DNA from: Hwangdonia seohaensis
GTDB lineage: Bacteria; Bacteroidota; Bacteroidia; Flavobacteriales; Flavobacteriaceae
NCBI RefSeq assembly: GCF_031932625.1
Contig: NZ_JAVSCK010000002.1
Span: 803,892 to 867,891 of the forward strand
DNA: 64,000 nt
Direction: 5' to 3'
Within the stretch, counting starts at the first letter, position 1, and each line of letters opens with the position of its first letter. A program made the translations under genes and the position numbers. The notes under the pieces were generated by a model that saw only the letters and a list, made by a program, of their open reading frames with translations, was not told the origin of the DNA and did no database searches. Positions 1-8,949 of the stretch are shown here, one piece after another.

Positions 1-471
1 AATTATCATTTTAACCCAAAATTAACGGCTACCATGTATTTGGGCTATTCGGATTTTGATGGCAACATAAACATGAGTTCACCCCATACTTACGAAAGCC
101 GCATAACCGAACAAATTACATTTAAACATAAATTAAGTAAAATTCCACTAGATCATAGATTAAGAGTCGAGCATCGTTTCTTCAGAAAACACGATTCTAA
201 ACCAAAAGCAGCAAGGTTGCGCTACAGGCTCGGTACTAAATTTAATTTAAATAAGTCTGTATTTGTTCGTATATCCAACGAACTTTTACTCACGCCCAAG
301 TTTAGCAACACGCCAGAAAACAGATTTTATACGGGATTAGGTTTTAACTTTTCAAAATCCCAGAACATACAGTTGGGTTATATGAATAGAAACACGTCCA
401 GCAAAGCAAACTTACACAGGATACAAGTTGGCATGTTTTTTAAAACAGATTTTAGGAAGAACAAAAGCTAA
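1..471 (+). CDS. DUF2490 family outer-membrane-like protein (5' end outside window)
   Basis: The frame is open from the first base, so this is the C-terminal ~156 residues of a longer gene. Alternating short beta-type segments with charged turns, and the pattern around RLRYRLGTKFNLN and FYTGLGFNFSKSQNIQLGY, match the C-terminal half of DUF2490 proteins, which are predicted beta-barrel outer-membrane proteins of Bacteroidetes. The function of the family is unknown. The window edge removes the signal peptide and N-terminal strands, so neither length nor start can be judged. Confidence 0.7.
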   Translation, partial: NYHFNPKLTATMYLGYSDFDGNINMSSPHTYESRITEQITFKHKLSKIPLDHRLRVEHRFFRKHDSKPKAARLRYRLGTKFNLNKSVFVRISNELLLTPKFSNTPENRFYTGLGFNFSKSQNIQLGYMNRNTSSKANLHRIQVGMFFKTDFRKNKS

Positions 472-515
472 TCTTGAGCAGCTTGCCACGGCCTAAAAAC
501 ACTGCGCCATATTAC

Positions 516-1397
516 CTATTTTTTAAAAGTCCAAGCCACAATTCTGGAAATTTTATGGCCCTGTCCCATACTAATGGTTTTAATATCGGTTGCTCCTAAT
601 TTTTTTAAAGAGGCGTACATTCCTTTTACTAAATCTTTTTTAGATACTAACGTGCTAAACCATGTACATTGTGTTTTAAATAAAGAACTTTCATATAAAT
701 AATTGTGGATAAACGCTTTTTCGCCGCCGTTGTACCAAAGTTCGTTATGTGTGCCAGCAAAATTTCTAACAATCGTTTCTTCTGCTCTATTTAATCCTTT
801 AAGTTTTCGTGTTGTGGCTTCTAAGGCTTCGGCTTCCGATTTATAAAAAGGTGGATTGCATATTGATGCTGAAAACCTATCATCTTTATTAACAATTCCA
901 TTAAATATTTTCGAAGTATTGGTTTGATGTCGCAACCCAATTTTATGTTTTAATTCGTTTTTATCTATAATTTTTTGAGCCGTTTTAATTGAGGATTTAT
1001 CAATATCTGTGGCGATAAAATGCCAGTTATATTCGGCAACGCCCAAAATAGGATAAATGGCCGTGGCACCGGTACCAATATCCAAAACACTAATGTCCTC
1101 ATTTATGTTTGAAGCTTTAAGCAAATCGGCTAAATGGTGAATATAATCCACTCGACCGGGAATTGGCGGACATAAATTGGTGTCTGGAAAATCCCAAAAA
1201 TTAATATTGTAATGGTGTTTCAATAAAGCCGTATTTAATGCTTTTACCGCTTTCGGGTTTGCAAAATCTATGGTTTTGGTTTCGTATTCATTTACAAGTA
1301 CAAACGCTTTTAATGCTGGATGTGATTCGCATAAAGCATCAAAATCGTATCCCGATTTATGCTTGTTTTTTGGATGGAAGTTTTGATGGGTTTTGAT
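516..1397 (-). CDS. rlmF: 23S rRNA (adenine(1618)-N6)-methyltransferase RlmF, no canonical start codon
   Basis: RlmF methylates A1618 of 23S rRNA using S-adenosylmethionine. Visible are the family signature LCPPIPGRVDYIHHLADLL, the SAM loop VLDIGTGATAIYPILG and the N6-adenine catalytic motif NPPFY. Reading back from the first possible TTG (1223), the frame still encodes the conserved RlmF N-terminus (FHPKNKHKSGYDFDAL, then IDFANPKAVKALN), so the true start is near 1397. Between the in-frame stop at 1430-1428 and residue FHP there is no ATG, GTG or TTG. ATC at 1397 would give a natural N-terminus M-K-T-H-Q-N-F-H-P and about 293 residues, the normal length. It begins 2 nt after the stop of the upstream gene. 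Function is firm; the start is inferred. Confidence 0.88.
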   Translation of the reverse strand: MKTHQNFHPKNKHKSGYDFDALCESHPALKAFVLVNEYETKTIDFANPKAVKALNTALLKHHYNINFWDFPDTNLCPPIPGRVDYIHHLADLLKASNINEDISVLDIGTGATAIYPILGVAEYNWHFIATDIDKSSIKTAQKIIDKNELKHKIGLRHQTNTSKIFNGIVNKDDRFSASICNPPFYKSEAEALEATTRKLKGLNRAEETIVRNFAGTHNELWYNGGEKAFIHNYLYESSLFKTQCTWFSTLVSKKDLVKGMYASLKKLGATDIKTISMGQGHKISRIVAWTFKK

Positions 1398-1399
1398 AA

Positions 1400-1951
1400 C
1401 TATAAATTTAAATCGTCTAACTCGTCTTTAATTATTTTTGAACTATTCTTTCTTTGTTTTTTAATTCTTTCAGATTTGTTTTTTGCTTCAAAACTATTAT
1501 TATCTGAATTAAAATGCATCGCCTTTTCTGTTAGTGTAGAACCTTGTTTTATCATTAATCCGTTATAGCGACAGTCAGCATAACCACAATTGTGCTTTGA
1601 ATAATCTCCAAAATTCCTGTGTTTAATTCTTTTTTCAGATAAAATATTTTGTTGATTCTTCTTTATGTCTTCCCAAATTTTACCCTCGTCAGCAACCGTC
1701 ATTTCCTTGCCTAAAGTAATTAAATTAAAATATGTTAAAGGGTCTTTTAATTGATAAAACTGAAATGTCTTTCCAAAAAACTGATTGGCATAATCTCTAA
1801 TTTCTATCCTATCATTGGTATTAAGTTTTTCGTTTTCGCAAAGCGATCGATACAATCCCAAGGTATTAAAATCGGAATATTTTTTATAATTATCCAGATA
1901 ATGAATATACTCAGATTTATTAAGTGTATTAAATGGCTTTCCTATTTTCAT
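1400..1951 (-). CDS. Conserved hypothetical protein with a Cys/His cluster
   Basis: 183 residues, mostly charged and probably alpha-helical, soluble, with no signal peptide or membrane segment. Near residue 120 a short CxxxxC-like cluster (HNCGYADCRYNG) could bind a metal. The C-terminus is very Lys/Ser/Asn-rich. I do not recognise a family. It lies 15 bp downstream of the MATE exporter and 2 nt upstream of rlmF, all on the minus strand, so the three genes may be one transcript. Confidence 0.55.
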   Translation of the reverse strand: MKIGKPFNTLNKSEYIHYLDNYKKYSDFNTLGLYRSLCENEKLNTNDRIEIRDYANQFFGKTFQFYQLKDPLTYFNLITLGKEMTVADEGKIWEDIKKNQQNILSEKRIKHRNFGDYSKHNCGYADCRYNGLMIKQGSTLTEKAMHFNSDNNSFEAKNKSERIKKQRKNSSKIIKDELDDLNL

Positions 1952-1966
1952 TTTTCGATTTTAATA

Positions 1967-3373
1967 TTACACCTCTACCTTTTTCCAATGTCCTTTTCTA
2001 AACCAAATAATAGCGATAGTAGCGATAAAAACTTCGGCTAAAGTGATGGCCCAAAACACGCCTGCTGGTCCAAAATCCAAGGTTATGGCCATAACATAAG
2101 CAAATGGTAATTGTAACAACCAAAAGCAAAGAAAGTTAATGTAAGTAGGCGTTTTGGTATCGCCAGCGCCATTAAAGGCATTGATTACCACCATGCCGTA
2201 TCCGTAAAAAATATAACCGGCAGCTATAACGCGTAAGCATAAACTACCGTATTTTACAACATCGGGAGTAGCATTAAACAGTATAATTATTTCTGGCGCA
2301 AACACCAAATAAATTACAGATACAATACCCATAAAAATAGCGGAATATTTTCCTGTTTTCCAAACGGATTGTTCAGCGCGTTCCGGTTGTTTGGCCCCTA
2401 AATTTTGCCCCACTAAAGTGGCAGCAGCATTACTCATGCCCCATGCTGGCATTAATGTAAACATCATAACACGAATGGCAATGGTATAACCCGCTAAAAC
2501 TTCGCTGCCAAATTCACTCATTATGCGCATTAAAAACACCCAGGACGATGTGCCTATTAAAAACTGACCAATACCGCCCAATGATACCTTTATTAAATTC
2601 AGCATCACACCAGCGCGAAGGATTAAATCTTTAACCCCGATTTTAATTTTACTGTAACCGTAAAATAAAATAACCAATTGAAAAACCACTGCGGTACCAC
2701 GACCAATGGTTGTGGCAATAGCGGCACCTTCAACTCCGTAAGCCGGTACGGGTCCGAATCCAAAAATAAATATCGGGTCTAAAATAATATTCAATCCGTT
2801 TGATAAAATAAGCATCCACATCGCTACCGATGCATCACCCGCACCCCTAAAAATAGCGTTGATTAAAAACAGTAGCATAATGGTTACATTACCGCCCAAA
2901 AGCACTTGGGTATAGCCATAACCTTCGGCAATAAGGTCGGGTTCCGCTCCCATTAAACTCAATATTTCCTTAGGATAAATAATGCCGATTACACTAATAA
3001 TGGCGGCCACAAATACACCCAAAAATATAACTTGAACCGCCGCGTTAGAAGCGCCTTTTATATCGGTTTCGCCAACACGTCTCGCCACAACTGCCGTTGC
3101 CGCCATACTTAAACCTATGGCAACGGCGTAAACCAAAGTAATAACAGACTCGGTTAAACCTATGGTTGCCACGGCATTTACACTTACTTGCGATACGTAC
3201 ATAATGTCGACTATCGCAAAAATGGATTCCATGAGCATTTCCAAAATCATGGGAATAGACAGCATAAAAACCGCCTTACGTATACTGCCAGAAGTAAATT
3301 CCTGGTCTTTGCCCGTAACGGCTATTTTAAAATATTGGATGAATTGTTTTAGTGAAATTTTATTGGATTGCAT
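1967..3373 (-). CDS. MATE family efflux transporter
   Basis: 468 residues with about twelve hydrophobic segments in two homologous halves, the normal MATE length. Characteristic stretches include AVFMLSIPMILEMLMESIFA at the first membrane segment, the loop ending GAGDASVAM, and GYGMVVINAFNGAGDTKTPT in the second half. MATE proteins export cationic drugs or metabolites in exchange for Na+ or H+; the substrate cannot be told from sequence. It is divergent from the HAD gene at 3575, with 200 bp between them. Confidence 0.9.
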   Translation of the reverse strand: MQSNKISLKQFIQYFKIAVTGKDQEFTSGSIRKAVFMLSIPMILEMLMESIFAIVDIMYVSQVSVNAVATIGLTESVITLVYAVAIGLSMAATAVVARRVGETDIKGASNAAVQVIFLGVFVAAIISVIGIIYPKEILSLMGAEPDLIAEGYGYTQVLLGGNVTIMLLFLINAIFRGAGDASVAMWMLILSNGLNIILDPIFIFGFGPVPAYGVEGAAIATTIGRGTAVVFQLVILFYGYSKIKIGVKDLILRAGVMLNLIKVSLGGIGQFLIGTSSWVFLMRIMSEFGSEVLAGYTIAIRVMMFTLMPAWGMSNAAATLVGQNLGAKQPERAEQSVWKTGKYSAIFMGIVSVIYLVFAPEIIILFNATPDVVKYGSLCLRVIAAGYIFYGYGMVVINAFNGAGDTKTPTYINFLCFWLLQLPFAYVMAITLDFGPAGVFWAITLAEVFIATIAIIWFRKGHWKKVEV

Positions 3374-3574
3374 TTTGAAAAAATATAATATATAGACTTA
3401 ACTAAACACAACTATTTGCGCTTAGTGATTTTTTGGTTCGAGTGAATCTCGGTACAGATCGGAAGTCAAATTATGCAATCATAAGACCGCAAATATTATA
3501 AATTAATTTAAAACTACAAAATGCACCTAGGGAATTTGTGCTATATGGCATATCTTCGCCAAAATTTTTTCGAT

Positions 3575-4231
3575 ATGTTAAAAGCTGTTATTTTTGATAT
3601 GGACGGTGTAATTGTTGATAGCGAGCCCTTGCACCACAAGGCCTATCAAAACATGTTTAATGATGTAAATATTGAGGTATCTGATACGCTTTACCAATCA
3701 TTTACCGGTCAAGCCACCTTGCCCATTTGCCAAACCTTGTGCGATGTTTTCAAACTTAATGAGTCTCCAGAAGAATTAGTAGCCATAAAACGAAAGCATT
3801 TTAAATATTTATTTGATAATGATGATAGCTTTAAATTGATTGATGGTGTTTTGGAATTGATTAAAGATTACCACCGAAACGGCTTAAAATTAGTGTTGGC
3901 ATCTTCGGCATCGATGCCCAATATCAATAGGATTTTTACACGGTTTAACCTCGACCCTTATTTTATCGATAAACTTAGTGGTGCCGATTTAAAAGCCTCG
4001 AAACCACACCCTGAAATTTTTATTAATGCCGCTAAAGCTTCGGGTTTTGAACGCGAGAATTGTATGGTTATCGAAGATTCTACCAATGGGATAAAAGCCG
4101 CCAATGCTGCCCATATTTTTTGTGTTGGATATGACAGCAAACATTCTAAAAATCAAGATTATTCAACCGCTAATAAGGTGATTAGCGATTTCAACGAGAT
4201 TCGGTTTTCAGAAATAAAAAGTATATTTTAA
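3575..4231 (+). CDS. HAD family hydrolase, beta-phosphoglucomutase-like
   Basis: A haloacid-dehalogenase fold phosphatase or phosphomutase of 218 residues. Motif I is VIFDMDGVIVDSEP at residues 5-18 (nucleophile Asp in DxD), followed by a helical cap; motif II is LASSAS; motif III is the Lys in ASKPHPEIF; motif IV is VIEDSTNGIKAA. The start was placed at 3575 because the domain begins there; an in-frame ATG at 3521 would add 18 residues with no family counterpart. Likely a sugar-phosphate phosphatase; the substrate is unknown. Convergent with the S9 peptidase. Confidence 0.85.
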   Translation: MLKAVIFDMDGVIVDSEPLHHKAYQNMFNDVNIEVSDTLYQSFTGQATLPICQTLCDVFKLNESPEELVAIKRKHFKYLFDNDDSFKLIDGVLELIKDYHRNGLKLVLASSASMPNINRIFTRFNLDPYFIDKLSGADLKASKPHPEIFINAAKASGFERENCMVIEDSTNGIKAANAAHIFCVGYDSKHSKNQDYSTANKVISDFNEIRFSEIKSIF

Positions 4232-4270
4232 TTTCTGTCGAGCAAAAAATCACTTTGGTGTTAAAAACAT

Positions 4271-4400
4271 GAGGCTATCTAAAAAGTCTAATTCTATGTC
4301 ATATTGAGCTTGTCGAAATATTTTACATCTTGATAATCAAGATCGATTTCGACAAGCTCAACCTGACAAATTTAATTCAAAAGACTTTTTAGACGGCCTC
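4271..4400. repeat. 130-bp near-palindromic intergenic element
   Basis: Nested inverted repeats fill the gap between two convergent genes. The outer arms 4271-4289 and 4382-4400 are complementary over 19 bp with two mismatches (core TAAAAAGTCT / AGACTTTTTA). The inner arms contain TTGAGCTTGTCGAAAT (4304-4319) and ATTTCGACAAGCTCAA (4346-4361), an exact inverted match. The transcript would form one long hairpin, so the element may serve as a bidirectional terminator. It looks like a miniature interspersed repeat; a related 21-bp piece occurs at 14432. No transposase is present. Confidence 0.75.
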
Positions 4401-4408
4401 TTTTAAGC

Positions 4409-6316
4409 TTACAAGGTTTCCTTCAACCACTTAAAGAATTCTGTTTGCCAAACAATGGCATTCTGTGGATTAAGAATCCAGTGATTTTCATCAGGAAAAT
4501 AAAGTAATTTACTTTTTATATCCATCAATTGTGCCGCTTGAAATGCGGCTAAACCTTGCTCGATAGGCACGCGGTAATCTTTACCTCCTTGAATAATCAA
4601 TATAGGTGTGTCCCATTTTGAGACCATATTAATGGGATTGAATTCATTATAAGCCTTTTGGGCTACTGCATTGTCTTTGTCCCAATAACTGCCTCCCCAA
4701 TCGTGATTTACAAAAAACAGTTCCTCTGTTGTGCCGTACATGGTTCGGTTATCGAAAACCCCATCGTGCGAAATAAAGGTTTTAAAGCGTTTGTTGTGCA
4801 TGCCGGCTAAATAAAACACAGAATACCCACCAAAACTGGCTCCAATGGCGCCTAGTCTGTCGTTATCAACATAAGGTTCCTGGGCAAGATTATCAATGGC
4901 ACTTAAATAATCGTCAATTACCTGTCCGCCCCAATCTTTGCTAATTGCTGCATTCCACTCTACGCCATGCCCTGGCATGCCCCGGCGGTTTGGAGCGACA
5001 ATAATATAGCCTTGTGAAGCCATAAGTTGAAAATTCCAACGGTAAGAATAGAACTGCGACAAAGGCGATTGTGGACCACCTTGTGCATATAATAAAGTTG
5101 GGTATTTTTTTGAAGCATCAAAATTTGGAGGTAAAATAACCCAAACCAACATTTGCTTATTATCGGTTGTGGTGACATAGCGCTTTTCGATTTTTGGCAT
5201 ATCGATTTTACTGTAAAAACCGGTATTAACATTTGTAATTTGATTGAAAGTTTTCTTCTTCAAATCGAAACTAAAAACCTCAGCGGCATGATTCATATCG
5301 GTGCGTGTCACTAAAAGTTCGTTCTTGGTTTCAGAAATAATGCCAGTCACATCAAAACGACCTTCAGACAATTGCTTTACCGTTGGTGCGATGCGTTTTT
5401 TACCCGGATAATTAACCACAAATAATTGGATGGTACCATCTACCGGAGCGGTAAAATAAATGTGTTTACCATCGTTACTCCACTTATAGCTTCTCACCGT
5501 GCCATCCCACTGTGCCGTTAGGTTTTGCTCAACGCCGTTTTCTAAAACTACAATATCGTTTTTGTCGCTTTCGTAGCCATCCGTTTTCATTTGCAACCAC
5601 GCTAATGCGCCTAAACTTGAGAAATTCGGACTTACATCGTATCCAAGATTTTTTTCCGTGATATTGGTGGTTGTTTTCGTAGCTAAGTCGTATTTATAAA
5701 TATCGGTATTCGTACTTGTAGCGTAGGCTTTTCCTTTTAATTTTTTACTCACGTAATAAATGCTTTTGCTATCCGGAGCCCAAATATAATCCTCGTCGCC
5801 TCCAAAAGGACGTTGCGGACTGTAATAAGGTTCGTTGGGCATGATATCGATAGCCTGCTCATCAGAAGCGGTTTTTTCTTTGTAGAATACGTGATTGTAA
5901 TTTCCGTCGTTCCAAGTGTCCCAATGTCTGTTATCCAAATCGGTAAAAATGTAGGCATCGGACTTTGGTAAAGATTGATACACATCCTTACTATGTATCG
6001 CTTCGATTGCAACCGGTTTATCAAACATGTGATATTGACCATCGGGCGATGTGTTTTTATCTGCAACAGCAACATCTTCTTTAGTTATTTTTTCAGCCTC
6101 TCCCCCTTTTATGGCTATTTTATAATAGCTATAATCGAACCCATTGGTTGCCATATTTGGGGTGCTTACACGATAAAACAATTCATCACCTTGACCGTTT
6201 AAACCTAAAACACTTAGGCGTTCTACCTGCCACAGGCGCTCTGGAGTCATTAATTCTTGCCCTTGAACTACGAGGCCGCTTAAGAAAAGCCAAAATAATA
6301 ATACAAATGTTCTCAT
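4409..6316 (-). CDS. Secreted S9 family prolyl oligopeptidase-type serine peptidase
   Basis: 635 residues. The N-terminus MRTFVLLFWLFLSGLVVQGQ is a signal peptide, so the enzyme should act in the periplasm. Residues ~30-370 form WD40/DPP-like beta-propeller repeats (for example YIWAPDSKSIYYVS and YKWSNDGKHIYFT). The C-terminal alpha/beta-hydrolase domain carries the catalytic triad: Ser494 in GASFGGYS, Asp580 in GGKDYRVP and His612 in ENHW, with the oxyanion region YAQGGPQSPLSQF. It is closest to dipeptidyl- or acylaminoacyl-peptidases that release short peptides. Single transcription unit. Confidence 0.92.
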   Translation of the reverse strand: MRTFVLLFWLFLSGLVVQGQELMTPERLWQVERLSVLGLNGQGDELFYRVSTPNMATNGFDYSYYKIAIKGGEAEKITKEDVAVADKNTSPDGQYHMFDKPVAIEAIHSKDVYQSLPKSDAYIFTDLDNRHWDTWNDGNYNHVFYKEKTASDEQAIDIMPNEPYYSPQRPFGGDEDYIWAPDSKSIYYVSKKLKGKAYATSTNTDIYKYDLATKTTTNITEKNLGYDVSPNFSSLGALAWLQMKTDGYESDKNDIVVLENGVEQNLTAQWDGTVRSYKWSNDGKHIYFTAPVDGTIQLFVVNYPGKKRIAPTVKQLSEGRFDVTGIISETKNELLVTRTDMNHAAEVFSFDLKKKTFNQITNVNTGFYSKIDMPKIEKRYVTTTDNKQMLVWVILPPNFDASKKYPTLLYAQGGPQSPLSQFYSYRWNFQLMASQGYIIVAPNRRGMPGHGVEWNAAISKDWGGQVIDDYLSAIDNLAQEPYVDNDRLGAIGASFGGYSVFYLAGMHNKRFKTFISHDGVFDNRTMYGTTEELFFVNHDWGGSYWDKDNAVAQKAYNEFNPINMVSKWDTPILIIQGGKDYRVPIEQGLAAFQAAQLMDIKSKLLYFPDENHWILNPQNAIVWQTEFFKWLKETL

Positions 6317-6510
6317 GGATTTTAATTTAAATAATACGTTGATTTAAAATTTATTCTTAAAAAATTACTCTAATCTATATAAAGTATCAAAGATAAACAT
6401 ATATATAGTATTTTAAGATTAGCTTGCTTAACAAATCGACAGTTTGTATCGCTTTTGGTTTGGAATTACCGTAAAAATGACTTTTCGTAAAAAGACCTTA
6501 ACAACAGTTG

Positions 6511-6663
6511 TTATTTAGGGTTTTCATTAGCTTTTTTAACAATAGCTTTTAATCTTTCTTTCCGCAAAGCTTCTTCGGCTTTCTTCTTATTCTTTTTCTG
6601 AGCCATTAACTTAGAATGCTTCGCCTTATTTTTAGTGTTTTTATCACGTCCTGTTTTTGCCAT
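6511..6663 (-). CDS. Small highly basic protein (50 aa) downstream of mscL
   Basis: ATG at 6663, stop at 6513-6511. The product is 50 residues, over a third Lys/Arg (MAKTGRDKNTKNKAKHSK at the N-terminus), predicted helical or disordered, without a membrane segment. It begins 2 nt after the mscL stop, so it is almost certainly co-transcribed with mscL. I do not know its function; the composition suggests RNA or DNA contact, which is inference only. Confidence 0.6.
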   Translation of the reverse strand: MAKTGRDKNTKNKAKHSKLMAQKKNKKKAEEALRKERLKAIVKKANENPK

Positions 6664-6665
6664 GT

Positions 6666-7109
6666 TTACTTTTTCGATTTTAACAACGTATTCTGTTCTT
6701 CCATTAAATCGGTAAGTTTTGATAGCAACTCAATATCTTTGGGCGTTGTTACGGTTTTATCTTTTGCATCGTGTGCTTTATTGCGCAATCTATTCATAAA
6801 CTTAACCACAATAAATACCGTAAACCCTATAATAATAAAATCGATAAAAGCCTCGCCCAAAGCACCGTAACCTATGGCCACTTCGTTTTTAAGAATCGTG
6901 CCGTCTGCTTTTTCAACCGCATCTCGAAGTATTATGCGTTTTTCATGAAAATTTACACCATCGGTCAATAAGGATAATGGTGGCAAAAACACCTTTTTCA
7001 CCAATACGTCAACCACTTTATTAAAAGCGGCACCAATTATAATACCTATGGCCATATCCATCATGTTCCCCTTTACGGCAAACTCTTTAAACTCCTTAAA
7101 TAACTTCAT
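6666..7109 (-). CDS. mscL: Large-conductance mechanosensitive channel MscL
   Basis: 147 residues. The N-terminal amphipathic helix and first membrane helix (FKEFAVKGNMMDMAIGIIIG, AAFNKVVDVLV) and the second helix (FIDFIIIGFTVFIVVKFMNR) are textbook MscL, with a periplasmic loop between and a cytoplasmic coiled helix at the C-terminus. The homopentamer opens under membrane tension to release solutes during hypo-osmotic shock. A Bacteroidetes -7 element (TACCTTTG, minus strand 7142-7135) precedes it; no clear -33 was seen. Confidence 0.95.
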   Translation of the reverse strand: MKLFKEFKEFAVKGNMMDMAIGIIIGAAFNKVVDVLVKKVFLPPLSLLTDGVNFHEKRIILRDAVEKADGTILKNEVAIGYGALGEAFIDFIIIGFTVFIVVKFMNRLRNKAHDAKDKTVTTPKDIELLSKLTDLMEEQNTLLKSKK

Positions 7110-7262
7110 TTTATTCTTTTTAAAAATTATTGTGCAAAGGTATTTGTTTTAAACTGAGTTCGAAAAAAAGCAAATCATATTTTTGTTTTGTGCATGCATA
7201 TAGCAATGCCTTCTTTAAAGTAGATGTTTTGGATTATCTGCAAAACAAGTGATATTTCATAT

Positions 7263-7310
7263 TATTAGTTTTAAAGCTAATATTTTTAATTATTAGTTTA
7301 ATAGCTAATA
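7263..7310 (+). promoter_or_regulatory. Two identical palindromic operators upstream of satD-like gene
   Basis: TATTAG-N8-CTAATA occurs twice, at 7263-7282 and 7291-7310, with centres 28 bp apart. Both sit immediately upstream of the -33 element of the promoter at 7313-7344. The arrangement is that of paired operators for a dimeric regulator. The gene they control has a C-terminal helix-turn-helix, so autoregulation is the simplest inference. Confidence 0.6.
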
Positions 7311-7312
7311 AT

Positions 7313-7344
7313 TTTGTTTTCTTGAATAAAAATGTATACATTTG
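7313..7344 (+). promoter_or_regulatory. Flavobacterial promoter (TTTG-N20-TACATTTG)
   Basis: The -33 box TTTG at 7313-7316 and the -7 box TACATTTG at 7337-7344 are 20 bp apart, fitting the Bacteroidetes consensus. The expected transcription start is near 7351, about 16 nt before the ATG at 7367. Confidence 0.6.
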
Positions 7345-7366
7345 AATTATATATTTTGCTAAACTT

Positions 7367-7969
7367 ATGACAAGTATAATAACAGGCGATATTATAAATT
7401 CTAAAAAGAGCTCTCCAAAACTATGGTTACAGGCTCTTAAAACTATTTTGAATAGTTATGGCAATTCGCCTTTAATATGGGAAATATACAGAGGTGACAG
7501 TTTTCAATTAGAAATCGAACCAAAAAACGCATTGAAAGCTTGTATTTTAATTAAAGCAACCATAAAACAATTTGAAAATATTGATGTAAGATTAGCCATT
7601 GGCATTGGTGACAAAACCTATAAATCTGATAAAATTACGGAATCTAACGGCAGTGCTTTTGTAAACTCCGGTGAGTGTTTTGAATCTCTTAAAAAAACAA
7701 CACTGGCAATAAAATCACCTTTTGATGAGTTTGACACCACAATAAACATCATGCTAGAGCTCGCGCAATTAATTATAAATAATTGGACAAGCACCTCGGC
7801 AATTCTTGTAAAAACCACTTTAGAAAACCCAGACTTAAACCAAAACCAATTGGCAGAAATTTTAGAAAGAACCCAAGGCAATATTAGCCAAGGCCTTAAA
7901 CGCGCAGGTTACGATGAAATCTCTAAACTATTACACTATTACAAAACCCAAATACAAAACTTATGTTAG
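7367..7969 (+). CDS. SatD family protein
   Basis: 200 residues. The N-terminus MTSIITGDIINSKKS and the later YRGDSFQLE and RLAIGIGDK motifs are typical of the SatD family (Pfam SatD). The N-terminal region resembles a nucleotide-cyclase-like fold by motif order, and the last ~45 residues (LNQNQLAEILERTQGNISQGLKR, split here as one helix-turn-helix) could bind DNA. It overlaps the DUF3307 gene by 7 bp, indicating translational coupling. The role of SatD is poorly defined; a regulator of its partner membrane protein is likely. Two operators and a promoter lie upstream. Confidence 0.75.
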   Translation: MTSIITGDIINSKKSSPKLWLQALKTILNSYGNSPLIWEIYRGDSFQLEIEPKNALKACILIKATIKQFENIDVRLAIGIGDKTYKSDKITESNGSAFVNSGECFESLKKTTLAIKSPFDEFDTTINIMLELAQLIINNWTSTSAILVKTTLENPDLNQNQLAEILERTQGNISQGLKRAGYDEISKLLHYYKTQIQNLC

Positions 7970-8685
7970 CACTATTTATAAAACTAATATTGGCGCACTT
8001 TATAGGCGATTTTTTATTGCAACCCCAAAAATGGGTTATTCACAAAGAAACGCACAAACACAAATCCAAGTTTTTGTACTGGCATATTTTAGTGCATTTG
8101 GGCGCTTTAATTTTAGTATTGCAAGCCAATTTTAGTTATTGGTTGGGTATTTTAATTATTCTAATCTCACATTATCTTATCGATGTCATAAAGCTTCACC
8201 TAAAACAAATACTCAATAACAGGTTGCTTTTTGGCCTAGACCAACTCGCCCATTTCATAATAATCGCCTTGGTAGTTAGCATTTACGAGCCTTATCAATT
8301 TACCATAGACGCATTTTACCATCCCGCCTTTTTATTGCTAATAACAAGTTTGTTGGGCGTAACCGTGGTATCGTCCATAATTATGAGAACCATCATATCA
8401 AAATGGTATTTAAAAGAAGATAGCAACGAAGAATCCTTAGAAAACGCCGGTGCATACATTGGCATGCTGGAACGCCTGTTTGTTTTCGCCTTTATCGTCA
8501 CACAACACTGGGAAGGCATTGGCTTTTTACTGGCCGCAAAATCGGTGTTTCGCTTTGGCGATCTATCAAAAGCTAAAGACCGAAAACTAACCGAATACAT
8601 ACTCATAGGCAGTTTGTTAAGTTTTGGACTCGCCATTTTATTCGGACTTGGCTACGGTTTTGTTTTAAGATTAATAGGAAATTAA
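7963..8685 (+). CDS. DUF3307 domain-containing membrane protein
   Basis: 240 residues with about six membrane segments. The N-terminal DUF3307 signature LAHFIGDFLLQPQKWVIHK is clear, followed by HILVHLGALILVL and HYLIDVIKLHLK, with conserved His and Asp residues inside the membrane region. The family function is unknown. Its start overlaps the end of the SatD-like gene, and the two are commonly partners, so they probably form a regulator/membrane pair. Confidence 0.8.
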   Translation: MLALFIKLILAHFIGDFLLQPQKWVIHKETHKHKSKFLYWHILVHLGALILVLQANFSYWLGILIILISHYLIDVIKLHLKQILNNRLLFGLDQLAHFIIIALVVSIYEPYQFTIDAFYHPAFLLLITSLLGVTVVSSIIMRTIISKWYLKEDSNEESLENAGAYIGMLERLFVFAFIVTQHWEGIGFLLAAKSVFRFGDLSKAKDRKLTEYILIGSLLSFGLAILFGLGYGFVLRLIGN

Positions 8686-8691
8686 TAATTA

Positions 8692-8779
8692 GGGCGTTAC
8701 CCCGAGGGGTCGGGCTTTCGGCAGTCGCTTCCTCCTGCGTCGGCGAGCTCCAACAAATGCCTCAATCCCTAACGCGGGC
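8692..8779 (-). repeat. Interspersed intergenic repeat (GCGTTAGGGATTG family), copy 1
   Basis: Read on the minus strand it starts GCGTTAGGGATTGAGGCAT, contains CCGAAAGCCCGACCCC and ends GGGTAACGCCC. The same three blocks in the same order occur at 45814-45920, and the first block recurs at 26538. The GC content is clearly higher than the surroundings. It lies between convergent genes and carries no ORF. Confidence 0.6.
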
Positions 8780-8949
8780 AAATCCGCAATATACCGTAAT
8801 CTAGCAGTATTAAACTTTCAAATCCGCTAAGTTTAGCGTTTAAAAGAAACCCATAACAAAAAGGAAAATCAACTTGTAAATTTTAAAAAACAAGCTTAAA
8901 ATTCTACACTAAGAAGTTGAACGGATGCCAAAACATTTCAAACAAACAG

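Noticed and set aside
3466..3475. AGATCGGAAG, identical to the start of a common sequencing adapter
   Set aside because: Only 10 bases match and the sequence then diverges inside a normal AT-rich intergenic region, so chance is enough; no chimeric junction was evident.
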